From: Desulfopila aestuarii DSM 18488
GTDB taxonomy: Bacteria; Desulfobacterota; Desulfobulbia; Desulfobulbales; Desulfocapsaceae
Length of the DNA stretch: 64,000 nucleotides
NCBI RefSeq assembly: GCF_900143695.1
Contig: NZ_FRFE01000017.1
Coordinates: 62,001-126,000 of the forward strand
Direction of reading: 5' to 3'
Positions within the stretch are counted from its first letter, which is position 1. Each line of letters starts with the position of its first letter. Positions 34,790 to 44,112 of this stretch are shown here, in pieces. The notes beneath the pieces are model-generated. The model saw only the letters and a list, made by a program, of their open reading frames with translations, made no database searches and had not been told where the DNA came from. The position numbers and the translations under genes were made by a program.

Positions 34790-36946
34790 TTACAGGACGG
34801 CTAAATGAAGGGTTATACCGTAAAACGCCATCAATAGCCCGATGGTCGGCCACCAGACTGCCTGCAGCAGCCTGGATATTGTATCGGCCGCAGCTACAGT
34901 TTTTTTGATAGTGAGAGCCATGGTGGGCAGCAATACCACCCAGATAACTCCCCCAGCGTCCACCGGCCCGCTGGCATAGAGTCCCGGAAGCAGGAAAATC
35001 AACAATGGCAAAAAGAACATCATCAACACAAACTTTCTCCCCCTGTCCCAGTCTTTTACTTCACTTACACCTGCAGCAGAACGGGATTGCAGCCACCTTA
35101 ACAACGCATACCCGCCCGCAACCAAACCGGTTGGACTCAAAAGCAGCACGATCACCACAAAACTATTGACCGTCGCTTCCCCCAAAAGACTGTTCAGCCA
35201 TCTTTCGGGCTGTGGTATCGGCTGTCCACTGTTGGCATCCAGCAGAAGGGAAGGCAATGTTGTGAGCAGCAGTACCCCCAAGGCCAGATACGGCATGGGA
35301 GCATAAAAACGCTGTCTGTCTTTTGTATGCATCAGTAGGTAGACCACTACAGCAACGAGGAGTGCACACATTCGCAGATCCACCTGCATCCCGAAACCCA
35401 AGGCCAGTCCGGCCCATAGCCAGCCACGGTTCACCTCGTTGACAAGTGTCCGATATAAGATATAGAGAGTACACGACCAACAAAATACTAACAGCGCATC
35501 ACCACTTACAAAAAGACCGCTGCCGAAAAAGAATGGGAGTACAGCAAAGAGCAGACAGCACATGAATGCCGTGCCACGATCGAACATCAGCCTAGCAAGA
35601 CTGAAAACACAGGTTGTTGAAAGAAACCAGAGCAACCAGATAGCTCCCCGAAGCTTAAAAACACCTTCGACACTGGAAGAGACGGCTGCAGTGTGGCCAA
35701 TAGCTGTACCTGCCTGACCAAAGAGAGGCCACATTGCAATGAGATCCTGATAGTAACGCTCTTCAGGCAAGACCGGGGCACTACCGAGATAGACGAGCCG
35801 TAAGAATATGAGGTACAAAAAAACACCCAAGCCATAAAATCGCTGAACAAGAGGACCACGTATCCGTTTTTGACCTATGGAAAACACATACCCTACATTT
35901 CCCACATAAACAGCAGCCAACCCGAACAGAGCGACCCAGAAAACTCCAGCCGTAGTCAATATTTTCTGTTCTGAACCAAGAGAGGCAACCAATCCGCTTC
36001 TGAGTAATAACACGAGAAACACAACCCAGAAAAATCCGATCAGGTACTCCAGACGCCTTCTGGCAGAAATATCTGGCAACGATTTCCGGTGCAAATAGAT
36101 GAGAACAGCAGCCCCCAGACTACTGGCAGGAATGAAACTCAACCAGTGGGCAAGACCAGGACGAACCCCCCCCTCAAGCGACATGGTCAGGATGGTGCAG
36201 TCCATTATCAATAACGTGAGAAGAAGAGGAAGCAGTTTCCCACTTGGAATCGGTACGATATTGACACCTGCCAGCATAAGAAGTTGCCGACAATAATCGA
36301 TCATCACCTTGACACCCATTTTCGAGGTGCCATAACATCTGTCCCGAAAAATAATGGGAATCTCTTTGACCCGCAGATCATCCTCACCTGTTGCCAAAAG
36401 CTCAAGACCAATTTTAAATCCGCACACCTGCCGATTCATACTGGCAAGACGCTCGCGCCGAACGGCAATAAATCCAGCCAGTGGGTCTTTGACATCGGTC
36501 CACATCCGCGCTGGGAATGTAGCAATTTTTGATGATATCCTACGTGATATTGGCCATTCCGGAGTATCTCCACCTGTGGTGTAACGACTGCCGATGGCCA
36601 TATCGCAGGCGCCGGAAATGAGTGGTGCGACAAGCGCTGGAATCATTTCTGGCGGGTGACTCAGGTCGGCATCCATGACTACCGCAAACTCCCCTGCAGC
36701 AGCACGCGCACCAGCCATAACTGCCGCCGACAACCCTTCATTTTCCTTGGAGCACACGAGTTTGACCCTGTCGTTATCAAGCCACTTTTCTACAAATTTA
36801 CAGGTCCCATCGGTTGACGCACCGTCAGAAAAAACCACTTCATAATCAAGACACTGAAGATCTTCGACCGCAAAAATCCGTTCAAGCAACAGATCGATAT
36901 TCTCTGCTTCATTATAGGTCGGAATAATAATAGAGACTGCCACCAT
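34790..36946 (-). CDS. Two-part glycosyltransferase: polyprenol-phosphate sugar synthase fused to GT39/GT83-like membrane domain
   Basis: A 718-residue protein. Residues 1-235 form a GT2 domain like dolichol/polyprenol phosphate mannose synthase: VSIIIPTYNEAENI, DGASTDGT, VVMDADLSHPPEMIP and the QxxRW-like FRDRCYGTSKM. Four short helices follow, then a long multi-spanning part resembling GT39/GT83 (ArnT/PMT-like) transferases, with LPEERYYQDLIAMWP near residue 395 where the catalytic acidic residues of such enzymes sit. The first half would load a sugar on a lipid carrier and the second use it outside the membrane. The sugar and acceptor are unknown. It converges on fumC, with no clear terminator between them. 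Confidence 0.82.
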   Translation of the reverse strand: MVAVSIIIPTYNEAENIDLLLERIFAVEDLQCLDYEVVFSDGASTDGTCKFVEKWLDNDRVKLVCSKENEGLSAAVMAGARAAAGEFAVVMDADLSHPPEMIPALVAPLISGACDMAIGSRYTTGGDTPEWPISRRISSKIATFPARMWTDVKDPLAGFIAVRRERLASMNRQVCGFKIGLELLATGEDDLRVKEIPIIFRDRCYGTSKMGVKVMIDYCRQLLMLAGVNIVPIPSGKLLPLLLTLLIMDCTILTMSLEGGVRPGLAHWLSFIPASSLGAAVLIYLHRKSLPDISARRRLEYLIGFFWVVFLVLLLRSGLVASLGSEQKILTTAGVFWVALFGLAAVYVGNVGYVFSIGQKRIRGPLVQRFYGLGVFLYLIFLRLVYLGSAPVLPEERYYQDLIAMWPLFGQAGTAIGHTAAVSSSVEGVFKLRGAIWLLWFLSTTCVFSLARLMFDRGTAFMCCLLFAVLPFFFGSGLFVSGDALLVFCWSCTLYILYRTLVNEVNRGWLWAGLALGFGMQVDLRMCALLVAVVVYLLMHTKDRQRFYAPMPYLALGVLLLTTLPSLLLDANSGQPIPQPERWLNSLLGEATVNSFVVIVLLLSPTGLVAGGYALLRWLQSRSAAGVSEVKDWDRGRKFVLMMFFLPLLIFLLPGLYASGPVDAGGVIWVVLLPTMALTIKKTVAAADTISRLLQAVWWPTIGLLMAFYGITLHLAVL

Positions 36947-37134
36947 CGGTTGTGCACCTGTAGAACTGAGGAAAAACCATCCGGCCCCATTGCCAGGATA
37001 GGCACATTCAACTTATGGTAGCACGCTTTGCAGACAGAAGGATAAAATAATTTGCTTGCAGGTGAATTTTCATAATTACAAAGGGCCGATCCCCACACAA
37101 TACGAGACCGGCTCCTTTCATTTTCAGGCAACTG

Positions 37135-37842
37135 TCAGACAATGGGACTAAGTGTTAATTCATGCATCGGCAGAATCTTCACCCCCAACCCTTTGATCTT
37201 CTGAATAGACTCCCAAGCGGCAATGGCATCCAGATGGACGCCTGGACAGACCGCGGGCCCATTTTCTGGAAAATTTTTATTGTTACAGCAAAACCCAGTG
37301 ATAACTGCCGGCCCCTGAACGGTATCGATGACAACAGACAGACAGCCAACCGAGTGGCCAGGTGAATGGAGCACCCTGATGCCCGGCACAATTACCATAT
37401 CGTTGGTAGCTTGAATGAAGTCAATATTTTCAATAAAATACTCGTCATAGCGATGATCAATGGCGTGAGGATGCAGACAAAAGGCAATCTCGTCGGGATG
37501 AGCGTAGAATTTGGCCTTGGTCAACAGCATATTGTTACCGCAGTGATCATCATGGAGATGTGTATTGATGACAATATCCACATCCTCTACTGTCAATCCT
37601 TGCATCTCCAGACATTCCCCCAATGTCCGGGGAACGAGACCGGTCTCTTCGGTAAACCCTGCCGGCGGAAAGAGCTCATTCTCATCAAGGCCAGTGTCGA
37701 TCAAGATATTGTGCCCTTCGCCCTGAACCAGGAATGACCATATCGGTAACCATATACGTGTCCCATATCCTTGTTGATAGGTCATGATCCCTTGGTCTGG
37801 ATTGCGAACTCCCGTCAATAATGGTGTAATAGTATAGCTCAT
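37135..37842 (-). CDS. Metallo-beta-lactamase-fold hydrolase (N-acyl homoserine lactonase-like)
   Basis: A protein of about 235 residues with the metal-binding motif THLHDDHCG and a third His in LHSPGHSVG. The family start LLTGVRNPDQG with WLPIWSFLVQG resembles AHL lactonase-like proteins. The position that normally supplies the bridging Asp (GD) reads ITGFCC here, so metal binding may differ and the substrate is doubtful. The start at 37842 is preceded by AAGGAGG; an upstream Met lies inside that site. It is divergent from the Lrp regulator. Quorum quenching should not be assumed. Confidence 0.7.
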   Translation of the reverse strand: MSYTITPLLTGVRNPDQGIMTYQQGYGTRIWLPIWSFLVQGEGHNILIDTGLDENELFPPAGFTEETGLVPRTLGECLEMQGLTVEDVDIVINTHLHDDHCGNNMLLTKAKFYAHPDEIAFCLHPHAIDHRYDEYFIENIDFIQATNDMVIVPGIRVLHSPGHSVGCLSVVIDTVQGPAVITGFCCNNKNFPENGPAVCPGVHLDAIAAWESIQKIKGLGVKILPMHELTLSPIV

Positions 37843-38083
37843 CCCTCCTCCTTGTCGCAAAAAATCTATAATTTTTCTGAACGTGTTTGGCAGCAGTAAG
37901 CGCTATGTTCAGGGTGTTTCACCTGCTTGCTATGTAACATTTGCACAATACCACATATGTCTAATTGCGCCAATTTCTCTTCATAACCTTCTAGCGAAAT
38001 TTCAATCGCCGCAAACAACCACCTATTAAAGTAGTAAGTAACAAAATATTCCTCTCACCTGATCCTTTCAGCACTATATATTC

Positions 38084-38112
38084 TTGACAACAACCAACGA
38101 GGAGAATAATAT
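38084..38112 (+). promoter_or_regulatory. Promoter of the Lrp-type regulator
   Basis: TTGACA, a 17-base spacer and TAATAT lie 25 bases before the ATG. The short leader holds AAGGAG. Confidence 0.7.
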
Positions 38113-38116
38113 TCTC
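38102..38116. promoter_or_regulatory. Candidate Lrp operator over the -10 box
   Basis: GAGAATAATATTCTC is a perfect 7-1-7 inverted repeat and agrees at 12 of 15 positions with the E. coli Lrp consensus YAGHAWATTWTDCTR. It overlaps the -10 box, as expected for autorepression. Confidence 0.6.
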
Positions 38117-38136
38117 TAAAAAGGAGATATGGCGAC

Positions 38137-38592
38137 ATGATCGACGAAATAAGTATGGAGATCCTGAAAATCTTACAGGACAAGGCAAGGATTCCCAACG
38201 TTGAGGTTTCCCGGCAGGTTGGGCTTGCACCTTCTGCGGTCCTTGAACGAATCCGTAAGATGGAAAAAACTGGAATAATAGATGGATATGAAGTTCGCCT
38301 CAACCCTGAACGTTTTTCCAGAAGCCAGATTTCCTATATACATATTACCACCAGGCTGCATAGCTCAGGAAAAGGAACCATCGGCGACCAGCTGGCTGCC
38401 ATCCCGGAAATACAGGAAGTACATTTTATCGCAGGCGAAGATGGTTACCTTGTAAAGGCACGGACCGCTAATACCGAAGAGCTCGGCGACCTGCTGCGCA
38501 ACCAGATAGCCACAATTGAGGGTGTGATCGCCACAAGAACGACCACCGTCCTCCATACCTATAAAGAAACATCAAGAATTCCTATTCGGTAA
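38137..38592 (+). CDS. Lrp/AsnC family transcriptional regulator
   Basis: A 151-residue regulator. The helix-turn-helix covers residues 5-50 (ILKILQDKARIPNVEVSRQVGLAPSAVLERIRKME) and a linker GIIDGYEVRLNPE leads to the RAM ligand-binding domain, with the conserved GEDGYLVKARTANTEEL. These proteins form octamers and respond to amino acids. It lies 23 bases before a PLP decarboxylase gene on the same strand, so it probably controls that gene and itself, with lysine or diaminopimelate as plausible effectors. Confidence 0.92.
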   Translation: MIDEISMEILKILQDKARIPNVEVSRQVGLAPSAVLERIRKMEKTGIIDGYEVRLNPERFSRSQISYIHITTRLHSSGKGTIGDQLAAIPEIQEVHFIAGEDGYLVKARTANTEELGDLLRNQIATIEGVIATRTTTVLHTYKETSRIPIR

Positions 38593-38615
38593 ATATTCAT
38601 CAGGAGAGTACGAAA

Positions 38616-39875
38616 ATGCCATTATCACCCTCTTTCAAAAACCGCTTGTATCCATCCCTTCCCGCAATCGTCGCGCACTACGGCACACCGTTCCACATCT
38701 ATGATGAGACCGGCATTCGTGAAACAGGTGCGGCTGTTCGTCAGGCCTTTTCTGGAGTAGAGTCATTTCGCGAGTATTATGCGGTTAAAGCCTTGCCCAA
38801 CCCGAAAATACTGGCAATCATGCAGGACATGGGCTTTGGCTTTGATTGCTCCTCCACCACAGAACTCATGTTGAGCAGACAACTAGGGGGGCGAGGTGAC
38901 GACATCATGTTCACCTCAAATAACACCAGTCTCGAAGAATTTCTGGAAGCGGAAAAAGATGGAGGCTGCATCCTCAATCTTGATGACATCACTCTCATAC
39001 CAAAAGTTCCCAATATGCAGGAACTCATCTGTTTTCGCTACAATCCCGGTTCGCGTCGTACCGGTAACGATATCATCGGTAATCCTACAGAGGCAAAATA
39101 TGGCGTGAGCCATGACCAGATTATCGACGCCTATCGGCAGGCGATGGCCAGAGGGGCAAAACGATTCGGTCTGCACACCATGCTCGCTTCCAATGAATTG
39201 CACTATAGTTATATGGTGCAGACTGCCGAGATGCTGCTAGCTTTAGTCGAGGAAATCTCATCCGAATTAAACATCTCATTTGAATTCATCAATATAGGTG
39301 GAGGACTTGGTATCCCCTATCGTCCTGACCAGGAGCCCTTAGACATCGAAGCAATGGGTCGCGAGATTAGCGGCCTGTTCCAAGCGTTTAAAATTCGACA
39401 CGGCTACATGCCGGCGCTCTGCATGGAAAGTGGGCGCTATATGACCGGCCCCCATGGAGCCCTGGTTGTGCAGGCAATCAACCGTAAAGATATCTACCGA
39501 ACCTATATTGGCGTTGACGCTTGTATGACGGCCCTGATGCGCCCGGCCTTATATGGAGCCTACCATCACATTGAAGTTCTCGGCAAAGAAACATTCCAGA
39601 CCGCCCCACCGGTGGATGTCGTCGGTTCGCTCTGTGAAAATAACGATAAATTTGCCATTCAGCGTGAACTGCCACCAATCAACGAAGGTGATATTCTGGT
39701 CATTCATGACTCTGGAGCACATGGACACGCCATGGGTTTCAATTATAACGGCAAAATGAGACCAAAAGAGTTGCTGCTGTCGTCTGACTCAACTGTGCAA
39801 CTCATTCGCCGGGAAGAAACACCCGAGGATTATTTTGCTACTCTGAATTTTTCCCCTGACAATCTGGCACTTTAG
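38616..39875 (+). CDS. lysA: Diaminopimelate decarboxylase-like PLP enzyme
   Basis: A 419-residue fold-type III PLP decarboxylase. The PLP Lys is in EYYAVKALPNP near residue 53; INIGGGLGIPY is the phosphate loop; CMESGRYMTG, GSLCENNDKF and HDSGAHGHAMGFNYNG complete the active site. These agree with meso-diaminopimelate decarboxylase, the last step of lysine synthesis, although the chain is distinct enough that a related amino-acid decarboxylase is possible. It forms a two-gene unit with the Lrp regulator and ends in a terminator. Confidence 0.85.
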   Translation: MPLSPSFKNRLYPSLPAIVAHYGTPFHIYDETGIRETGAAVRQAFSGVESFREYYAVKALPNPKILAIMQDMGFGFDCSSTTELMLSRQLGGRGDDIMFTSNNTSLEEFLEAEKDGGCILNLDDITLIPKVPNMQELICFRYNPGSRRTGNDIIGNPTEAKYGVSHDQIIDAYRQAMARGAKRFGLHTMLASNELHYSYMVQTAEMLLALVEEISSELNISFEFINIGGGLGIPYRPDQEPLDIEAMGREISGLFQAFKIRHGYMPALCMESGRYMTGPHGALVVQAINRKDIYRTYIGVDACMTALMRPALYGAYHHIEVLGKETFQTAPPVDVVGSLCENNDKFAIQRELPPINEGDILVIHDSGAHGHAMGFNYNGKMRPKELLLSSDSTVQLIRREETPEDYFATLNFSPDNLAL

Positions 39876-39892
39876 CAAACATCACACTTAAA

Positions 39893-39935
39893 AAAGTGTC
39901 GGTTGCGCAACCAATGTGCAATCGACACTTTCTCC
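39893..39935 (+). terminator. Terminator of the lrp-lysA unit
   Basis: A 14-bp stem with one G:T wobble (AAAGTGTCGGTTGC / GCAATCGACACTTT) and an 11-base loop ends in a short T tract. Confidence 0.75.
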
Positions 39936-40112
39936 CATTCCTACCTCAAAAGCATTCTTTTTTTAAGAGTTGAGTTACCATTCCCCTCCTCAACTCACTG
40001 TTTTTTCCTTCGTTTCGTGTCACATCATTTGCAAAATTATAAAATGGATGGTAGATAATCTTTGATAATCGTTTTTGTTCTCTTTTTGAAGTCTCATACG
40101 TTCACAGGTTCC

Positions 40113-41804
40113 ATGACACCCTTGATACGCCCTATTGATTGGCCTCGTCGTTTCTCCGGCAGTATTGCACTCTATAGCTGCCTTCTCTTCTTTTTCTTTT
40201 CTTCAACCCCTGCCCAGTCACGACCTACATCTGATGAGTTAGCAAAAGCCATGGCCAGTCAACTGGTCTGCTATCCAATGGAACTGGTCAATGTATCAGA
40301 GCCGGAAATTACCTTGAAATCAGAAGAGATGTGCCTTGCCCTGATTTATCGGGACCTCGGGCCGTATCCGCTCTGGGTAACTGTCGACGGCCCAACCGCC
40401 AAGGCAGAGGTCATCCTGGAATACATCAGGAATGCTGACCTCCAAGGTCTTGACCCGCAGGAATACAACCTGGACCGACTCCTGAACTTGTGGCATACCG
40501 AAAACGCAGCTGAACTTGCTCAACTTGACACCAGCCTGACCTATAGCTTGGTGAAATACATCCACGACGTCAGTTATGGGCAATTGAAACCTCACGAAAC
40601 CGATCCTGAACTTTTTGCCGAAGCAGGCGAAAGTGACTTCAATCCGCTTTTGACTGTCAAGCAAGTGCTTGTTGTCAGTGATCTCGACCAGTTTTTCAAA
40701 AATCTTCCACCTCAACACTATCATTACCGAAGTTTGGTGTCAGCCCTTGCCCGTTACCGTAAAATTGCTGCTGATGGAGGGTGGCCACAAGTGGCAGGTG
40801 GTGAGTCTCTTCGTCCCGGCGAGCACGATGCACGTGTCCCGACAATCAGGGAACGACTCAAAGTGACTGGTGAATTGCAAGAAAAGGCCACCGTCCTCGA
40901 CACAAATCTCTATGATCCTGAATTAGAAGAGGCCGTTAAGGTTTTCCAGCGTCACCATGGCCTGACCCAGGACGGTGTGATCGGCAAAAAAACCACTGCC
41001 GCAATGAATATCACTGCCGCACAGAAAGTGGACATGATCCGCATCAACATGGCCCGCTGGCGTTGGCATGCGCACGAGCTTGGTGACAAATATATCATGG
41101 TCAACATTGCCAGCTTTAATCTCAAGGCGTTTCAGGACAACAGTGACACCCCGACACTCGACTTTGCTGTCATTGTCGGCCAGGATCAGCATCAAACTCC
41201 GGTTTTCAGTGACACTGTGGCCTATCTGGACTTCAATCCCTACTGGAACGTAACCCCAAGCATTGCAGCCAATGAGGAACTGCCGGGTCTCAGGAAGGAT
41301 CCAAACCATTTATCCAAACGTCACATCCGGGTGTTTTCCAGCTGGCAACCGGAAGCTGTCGAACTCGATTCAACGACCATGGATTGGCACACGGTCACGC
41401 CTGGCAGAATGCGCGGTTACAAACTCAGGCAGGACCCAGGCCCATGGAATGCCCTTGGCAAGGTCAAGTTTGTCTTCCCCAACCAATATTCTGTTTACAT
41501 GCACGACACCGCGTCGCCAAATCTCTTCCAACGGACAAAGCGTGATTTCAGCCATGGCTGCATTCGGGTAAGCAACCCACTGGAGCTTGCTATTTTTGTC
41601 CTCAACGACCAGGATGGCGGCTGGACTCGAGATAAAGTTATTGACCTCTATGGAAAAGATACAAGAAAAGTCGTGCGTTTATCTCGACCTGTTCCTGTAC
41701 ACATTACGTACCAGACAGTCTGGGTTGACAAAGACGGCACAATCAATTTTAATGGTGATATTTATGCGCGCGACAAAAAGCTCCTAAGTATCTTAATAAA
41801 ATAG
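40113..41804 (+). CDS. L,D-transpeptidase, YcbB/LdtD family
   Basis: A secreted or membrane-anchored enzyme of about 563 residues that makes 3-3 cross-links in peptidoglycan. A hydrophobic N-terminal segment (GSIALYSCLLFFFFSSTPA) is followed by a scaffold domain, a peptidoglycan-binding domain around VKVFQRHHGLTQDGVIGKKT, and the YkuD catalytic domain ending in SHGCIRVSNP with the catalytic Cys. Large insertion and domain order match E. coli YcbB. I prefer the ATG at 40113; a TTG upstream at 40062 would add 17 residues. It is followed by a YcbK-like gene, the same pairing as in E. coli. Confidence 0.92.
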   Translation: MTPLIRPIDWPRRFSGSIALYSCLLFFFFSSTPAQSRPTSDELAKAMASQLVCYPMELVNVSEPEITLKSEEMCLALIYRDLGPYPLWVTVDGPTAKAEVILEYIRNADLQGLDPQEYNLDRLLNLWHTENAAELAQLDTSLTYSLVKYIHDVSYGQLKPHETDPELFAEAGESDFNPLLTVKQVLVVSDLDQFFKNLPPQHYHYRSLVSALARYRKIAADGGWPQVAGGESLRPGEHDARVPTIRERLKVTGELQEKATVLDTNLYDPELEEAVKVFQRHHGLTQDGVIGKKTTAAMNITAAQKVDMIRINMARWRWHAHELGDKYIMVNIASFNLKAFQDNSDTPTLDFAVIVGQDQHQTPVFSDTVAYLDFNPYWNVTPSIAANEELPGLRKDPNHLSKRHIRVFSSWQPEAVELDSTTMDWHTVTPGRMRGYKLRQDPGPWNALGKVKFVFPNQYSVYMHDTASPNLFQRTKRDFSHGCIRVSNPLELAIFVLNDQDGGWTRDKVIDLYGKDTRKVVRLSRPVPVHITYQTVWVDKDGTINFNGDIYARDKKLLSILIK

Positions 41805-41846
41805 ATTTTTTTGACCCCTAACCCATTTAAAGAGGTATACCACCAA

Positions 41847-42440
41847 ATGACCACCGATCACAAAGACCCTTTGATGAACCGGCGAAGATTTCTGGTCGCC
41901 TCGACTCAGCTGGCTCTCGGCCTTTGTCTTACCAACCCCGGTGAGCTTTTCGCTAAATACACGTCTACCGTACCTGTTCTTAAAGATGACAAGAAGCGGG
42001 CACCGAAACCTATTATTCTCGTCAATACTCACACTCAGGAAGAATTCCAACTCCGTTATTTTGGCAAATCTTGCCCTCCAACCATAAAACGTGACCTCTA
42101 CTCCTTTTTGCGTGACTACAGGACTGGCGATGTCCATCCCATCGATTTCCGTTTGATGGACATTCTCTACGCCATTCAACGCAAAACCGGCAGTAAGGGT
42201 GTCTATGAAGTGATATCCGGATACCGCTCTCCCAAAACCAACGCCATGCTGAGGTCCAAATCGGGAGGAGTAGCCAGAAACAGCCTCCACCTCAAAGGCC
42301 AGGCCATTGATGTCAGATTGAGTGATCTTTCAACGAGGCAGCTGCGCGATGTCGCCAAATCACTTAAAGCCGGAGGCGTCGGATATTATGCCCAGGCTGA
42401 TTTTGTCCATATCGATACGGGCAAAGTACGTGTATGGTAG
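41847..42440 (+). CDS. YcbK-like M15 family peptidoglycan peptidase (DUF882), Tat signal
   Basis: A protein of 197 residues from the ATG at 41847. The N-terminus has a twin-arginine type signal, NRRRFLVASTQLALGLCL, with cleavage likely near the GELFA site, so export as a folded metalloprotein is likely. The peptidase M15_3 motifs are VISGYRSPKTN, SLHLKGQAIDVRL and DFVHIDTG, whose His and Asp residues bind zinc. It likely cuts peptidoglycan peptides. Its place behind an LdtD-type gene matches the E. coli ycbB-ycbK pair. Confidence 0.88.
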   Translation: MTTDHKDPLMNRRRFLVASTQLALGLCLTNPGELFAKYTSTVPVLKDDKKRAPKPIILVNTHTQEEFQLRYFGKSCPPTIKRDLYSFLRDYRTGDVHPIDFRLMDILYAIQRKTGSKGVYEVISGYRSPKTNAMLRSKSGGVARNSLHLKGQAIDVRLSDLSTRQLRDVAKSLKAGGVGYYAQADFVHIDTGKVRVW

Positions 42441-42473
42441 CATAGTGGGTAGATAACTGACCCATCGTAAAGC

Positions 42474-43928
42474 ATGTTTTCTCCGATCGATATCAATTTC
42501 TTTCTCGACAAGGTCGCAGCTCACGTCAAAGGTGTGCAGGTGCCTGTGGTCGATCTCATTGCTGTACAGACCAAAGACCCGTTTAAAGTTCTTGTCGCCA
42601 CCATCCTTTCTGCCAGAACGAAGGATGAAACCACTGCAGTTGCGGCTGAGAAATTATTTCGCGTTGCCGGCAACGCCGAAGCGCTCGACGCTCTCTCAGA
42701 GGAGCAAATCGAAAAGCTCATCTTTCCCGTCGGCTTTTTTCGCAATAAGGCTCGTTTTCTCAAAGCACTGCCAGCTGCTCTCTCCAAATTTGACAATCTG
42801 GTTCCAAACACCATTGAAGAGTTGGTTACCCTGCCTGGGGTTGGCAGGAAGACCGCCAATCTCGTGCGCGCCATCGCCTTTGACCTGCCTGCAATTTGCG
42901 TCGACACCCATGTCCATCGCATAATGAATATCTGGCGCTATGTTGACACGAATACCCCGCTTGAAACCGAAATGGCGCTAAGAAATAGTCTTCCGGAAGA
43001 ACATTGGAAATCTGTCAATTCCATACTGGTTGCCTTTGGTCAATTGTTGTGCAAACCCGTTAGACCACATTGCGACATTTGCCCATTGCTGCAGGAATGT
43101 CCCCAATATGAGGTCGTTCCACGCAATCCCCCACGCAAGACAAAAAAGCAGACCAGCAAACCATCTATTCGGCTCATGTCCTGGAATGTCAATGGTATCC
43201 GGGCCATTGAAAAAAAAGGCTTTCCAAAGAGTATTGCAAAATTTGATGCCGATATCCTCGCCTTGCAGGAAATCAAGGCAACTCCCGATCAGTTGTCGGA
43301 ATCGCTACTGCAACCCGATGGTTATACCGCTTTCTGGCACAGTGCTGTGCGAAAAGGTTATTCCGGAGTCGCTGTCTATAGCAGAATTCAACCACTTAGC
43401 GTCATAACCGGTCTCGGCAACGAAGAATTTGATTGTGAAGGAAGGGTTCTTACCCTTGAGTTTGATGATTTTTACCTGACCAACATCTATTTTCCCAATT
43501 CAGGGGATGGTCTCAAGCGCCTCGACTACAAGCTTGCTTTTAACGATGCCCTCCTGCATTTCGCTAACAGCCTTCGCAAAAACAAGTCGGTCATTCTCTG
43601 TGGCGATTTCAACGTTGCCCACAAAGCCATTGATCTGAAGAACCCAGAAGCAAACGTTAAAAACCCTGGTTACACTCCTGAAGAACGTGCATGGATGGAT
43701 AGCTTCGTCGACGCAGGTTATGTAGATACATTCCGGAAATTTAACCAGGATCCTGACAACTACACCTGGTGGAGCTATCGCTTCAACGCCAGGGCCCGCA
43801 ATATCGGTTGGCGTATCGATTATTTCTGGATAGATGGTCAGAGCGTTGCCAAGGTGACTGATGCAACAATTCTTCCTGAAGTTTCCGGTTCAGATCATTG
43901 CCCCGTACTCCTTGAATATACTCCCTAA
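42474..43928 (+). CDS. nth-xth: Fused endonuclease III - exonuclease III (base-excision repair)
   Basis: A 484-residue single frame joining two repair enzymes. Residues 1-215 are endonuclease III: helix-hairpin-helix LPGVGRKTANLV with catalytic Lys126, VDTHVHRIMN with Asp144, and a [4Fe-4S] motif C193-x6-C200-x2-C203-x5-C209. A short basic linker (RKTKKQTSK) leads to residues 232-484, exonuclease III: MSWNVNGIRA, LALQEIK with catalytic Glu266, GDFNVAH, GWRIDYFW and GSDHCPV. The first half would excise oxidised pyrimidines and nick, the second would process the resulting 3' end or cut abasic sites. No stop or frameshift lies between the halves. Confidence 0.94.
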   Translation: MFSPIDINFFLDKVAAHVKGVQVPVVDLIAVQTKDPFKVLVATILSARTKDETTAVAAEKLFRVAGNAEALDALSEEQIEKLIFPVGFFRNKARFLKALPAALSKFDNLVPNTIEELVTLPGVGRKTANLVRAIAFDLPAICVDTHVHRIMNIWRYVDTNTPLETEMALRNSLPEEHWKSVNSILVAFGQLLCKPVRPHCDICPLLQECPQYEVVPRNPPRKTKKQTSKPSIRLMSWNVNGIRAIEKKGFPKSIAKFDADILALQEIKATPDQLSESLLQPDGYTAFWHSAVRKGYSGVAVYSRIQPLSVITGLGNEEFDCEGRVLTLEFDDFYLTNIYFPNSGDGLKRLDYKLAFNDALLHFANSLRKNKSVILCGDFNVAHKAIDLKNPEANVKNPGYTPEERAWMDSFVDAGYVDTFRKFNQDPDNYTWWSYRFNARARNIGWRIDYFWIDGQSVAKVTDATILPEVSGSDHCPVLLEYTP

Positions 43929-44112
43929 TCTCATCTGATCTTTCAGGTATCTCCTTTTCATCAACCCTCCTTTCAAAAAAATGCTGTCATTTTGCTTGCG
44001 TTGCCAGGTGACAATAATGTATTATTTCAAGGTGTTCTCCTTTGTAGGCCAGATTTCATCGCCACCAGGCTGGCCGGCATAGACAATATGTTCATCTGCT
44101 AGCCAGGGTTTT

